This document shows, piece by piece, positions 62,969 to 64,000 of a DNA stretch of 64,000 bases. This DNA comes from Taeniopygia guttata (taxonomy: Eukaryota > Chordata > Aves > Passeriformes > Estrildidae). The translations under genes and the position numbers were made by a program. The stretch spans positions 17,391,001-17,455,000 of the forward strand of contig NC_133036.1 in NCBI RefSeq assembly GCF_048771995.1, in the 5' to 3' direction. Under the pieces are notes generated by a model that worked only from the letters and a program-made list of their open reading frames with translations, did no database searches and was not told the DNA's origin. Position 1 is the first letter of the stretch; each line of letters begins with the position of its first letter.

Positions 62969-63060
62969 TGTGATGGGGAGCACTGGGCTGTCTGGGTGTG
63001 AAGTAGTATAGGTTTATAGTGTAAGGTTTAGACCACCTTAAGACAAACAATGTTAGCTTG

Positions 63061-63065
63061 CCAAT
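63061..63065 (+). promoter_or_regulatory. CCAAT box in LTR
   Basis: GCCAATCAGAG lies 38 bases upstream of the TATA box, a typical U3 position. Confidence 0.55.
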
Positions 63066-63102
63066 CAGAGTGCCTTTGTAAACTGTAAACTATGTAGAAG
63101 TG

Positions 63103-63110
63103 TATATAAA
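63103..63110 (+). promoter_or_regulatory. TATA box in LTR
   Basis: TATATAAA in the context GTGTATATAAACTGCC. It sits 16 bases before the AATAAA hexamer, implying transcription start at or just beyond the poly(A) signal region. Confidence 0.6.
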
Positions 63111-63126
63111 CTGCCATCTTCTCTCG

Positions 63127-63132
63127 AATAAA
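63127..63132 (+). terminator. Poly(A) signal AATAAA in LTR
   Basis: AATAAA within CTCGAATAAAGGGAG, immediately downstream of the TATA box, as in short-R retroviral LTRs. Confidence 0.6.
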
Positions 63133-63186
63133 GGGAGAACGTTGCATTAACCATATTGGCTGGATGTGCGTTCTGTCCTGTCCAGC

Positions 63187-64000
63187 TCTCCTGATTTATG
63201 AGGTCCCTGTGCACTGAGGAGATAGGGAGATGCCCAGCTCAGCATCTGTGTGGGTTTGTGATGGCTGAGATGAGAAACCCTTTTCTCTGGGACAGAGTAA
63301 CCATTTAAACTCCTCTCCCCTGGTTCTGGCTTGGCTGCTGGGATCCAGAGCCTTCCTCCGCTCATGGTGGGGCTTCCTGACTTCTCCAGGTTGTTCTTTA
63401 GCATGGATTTGTTCTAGGGGGTTCGTTTCTTGAAAACAAACATGCTCAAATACAGACAAGTGCCCAGATGTCAGAGGCTGGTCCAAAGTGGGGCTGTTAT
63501 CACCTGGTCAGCCTGACCCACGAGACGGGCCCCTGCTTTAGATGCTTTGGAACAGATGATCCAGAAGGAAAGGAGAAAAAAAATTAATTGCTACTTTGCA
63601 ATTTTAATGAATAAATGCCATTTCTGCTCATCTTCTATTTACTTTCCCCAATGTGAGGGAGAGTTCTAATGCCAAGAATTAATTTCATTATGGGCAGAAA
63701 AAAAGACACTTCATTAATAGTGAACTGTTATTGCTGGCATATGTGCTGGCTGGCTCATGCCTGCGGCTCTCAGCAGAAATCCTCACAGCTTCTCAGACAC
63801 AGGCTGCCATTTCCACAGCAACTCATTCTCATGGATGCCTCCTCACTTGCTCGAATTTTGATGTAGACACTTGAAGAAAAGTTCATTTTTGGAGCATCGA
63901 GGTTTGGAATTTTCTGTAATTCAGGTCTTCGATGATCTAGGTAAGGTGCTAAAATTAAGCCCATGGCTTCTATAATTTCTAAGTCATTTTGCAGAGGAGA
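63187..64000. other. Unique non-coding DNA to the window end
   Basis: No gene or named repeat. Chance minus-strand frames at 63147-63486 overlap the LTR edge and have no recognised domain. Confidence 0.55.

Larger units (their letters stand above)
62969..63186 (+). mobile_element. Compact LTR of an alpharetrovirus-like / ERVK-type element (plus)
   Basis: Three promoter and processing signals are correctly ordered and spaced: CCAAT (63061-63065), TATATAAA (63103-63110) and AATAAA (63127-63132). AATTGCATTAACC-type sequence and CATATTGGCTGGATGTGCG follow within 45 bases. The very short TATA-to-AATAAA distance and the 'ACCATATTGG' element after the poly(A) signal resemble the short R/U5 of avian alpharetrovirus-type LTRs. 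Element ends are not fixed: TGTGATGG at 62969 and TGTAAGG at 63020 are both possible starts, and a CA near 63185 is the likely end. No target duplication was confirmed, and no retroviral gene is beside it within the window, so it is probably solo. Confidence 0.65.

Noticed and set aside
1..64000. tRNA, rRNA, CRISPR arrays, bacterial operons or origins
   Set aside because: I scanned for B-box-like GGTTCGA, regular spaced repeats and ribosome-binding-site-led genes and saw none. The repeat content is avian.

Overview
The window reads as vertebrate, almost certainly avian, non-coding DNA, and most likely from a songbird. The main evidence is repeat content. At least eight CR1 LINE fragments lie on both strands, each recognisable by its conserved 3' region and its terminal GATTC-type motif. 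There are also three or four endogenous-retrovirus LTRs of the kinds seen in passerine genomes. I found no bacterial-type gene, operon, CRISPR array, tRNA or rRNA. The species assignment is inference from family recognition, not a database result.

No protein-coding gene can be supported. All six frames are broken at random intervals. The longest open frames (about 140 to 160 codons) lie in GC-rich CR1 copies or in AT-rich intergenic DNA, and none shows a recognisable domain. The window is therefore best read as an intergenic stretch or a large intron. Two short segments have good-looking splice signals and are listed as low-confidence exon candidates: 16088-16247 and 38119-38235. The second encodes a hydrophobic, membrane-segment-like stretch.

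Layout. 1-6110: AT-rich unique DNA. 6111-6420: CR1 (minus). 8055-8535: complete solo LTR (plus) with an exact 5-bp target duplication. 10120-10622: CR1 (minus). 10623-38118: a long stretch of unique DNA with only simple repeats and one possible exon. 38283 to about 38960: LTR (minus). 40366-40590: CR1 (minus). 40976 to about 41812: LTR (plus). 45441-45854, 48171-48820 and 48921-49180: three CR1 copies, all plus, the last two in tandem. 53800-54329: an unusual 530-bp tract in which one strand is almost only A and C. 56758-56945: CR1 remnant (plus). 59773-59872: CR1 remnant (minus). 62969-63186: compact LTR (plus) with CCAAT, TATA and AATAAA signals arranged as in alpharetrovirus-like LTRs.

Nothing here amounts to a new biological system. 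The most unusual object is the A/C-only tract at 53800-54329. The most testable biological leads are the two exon candidates, the LTR promoters, and whether any unique segment is a conserved non-coding element. All of these need comparison or transcript data that I could not consult.
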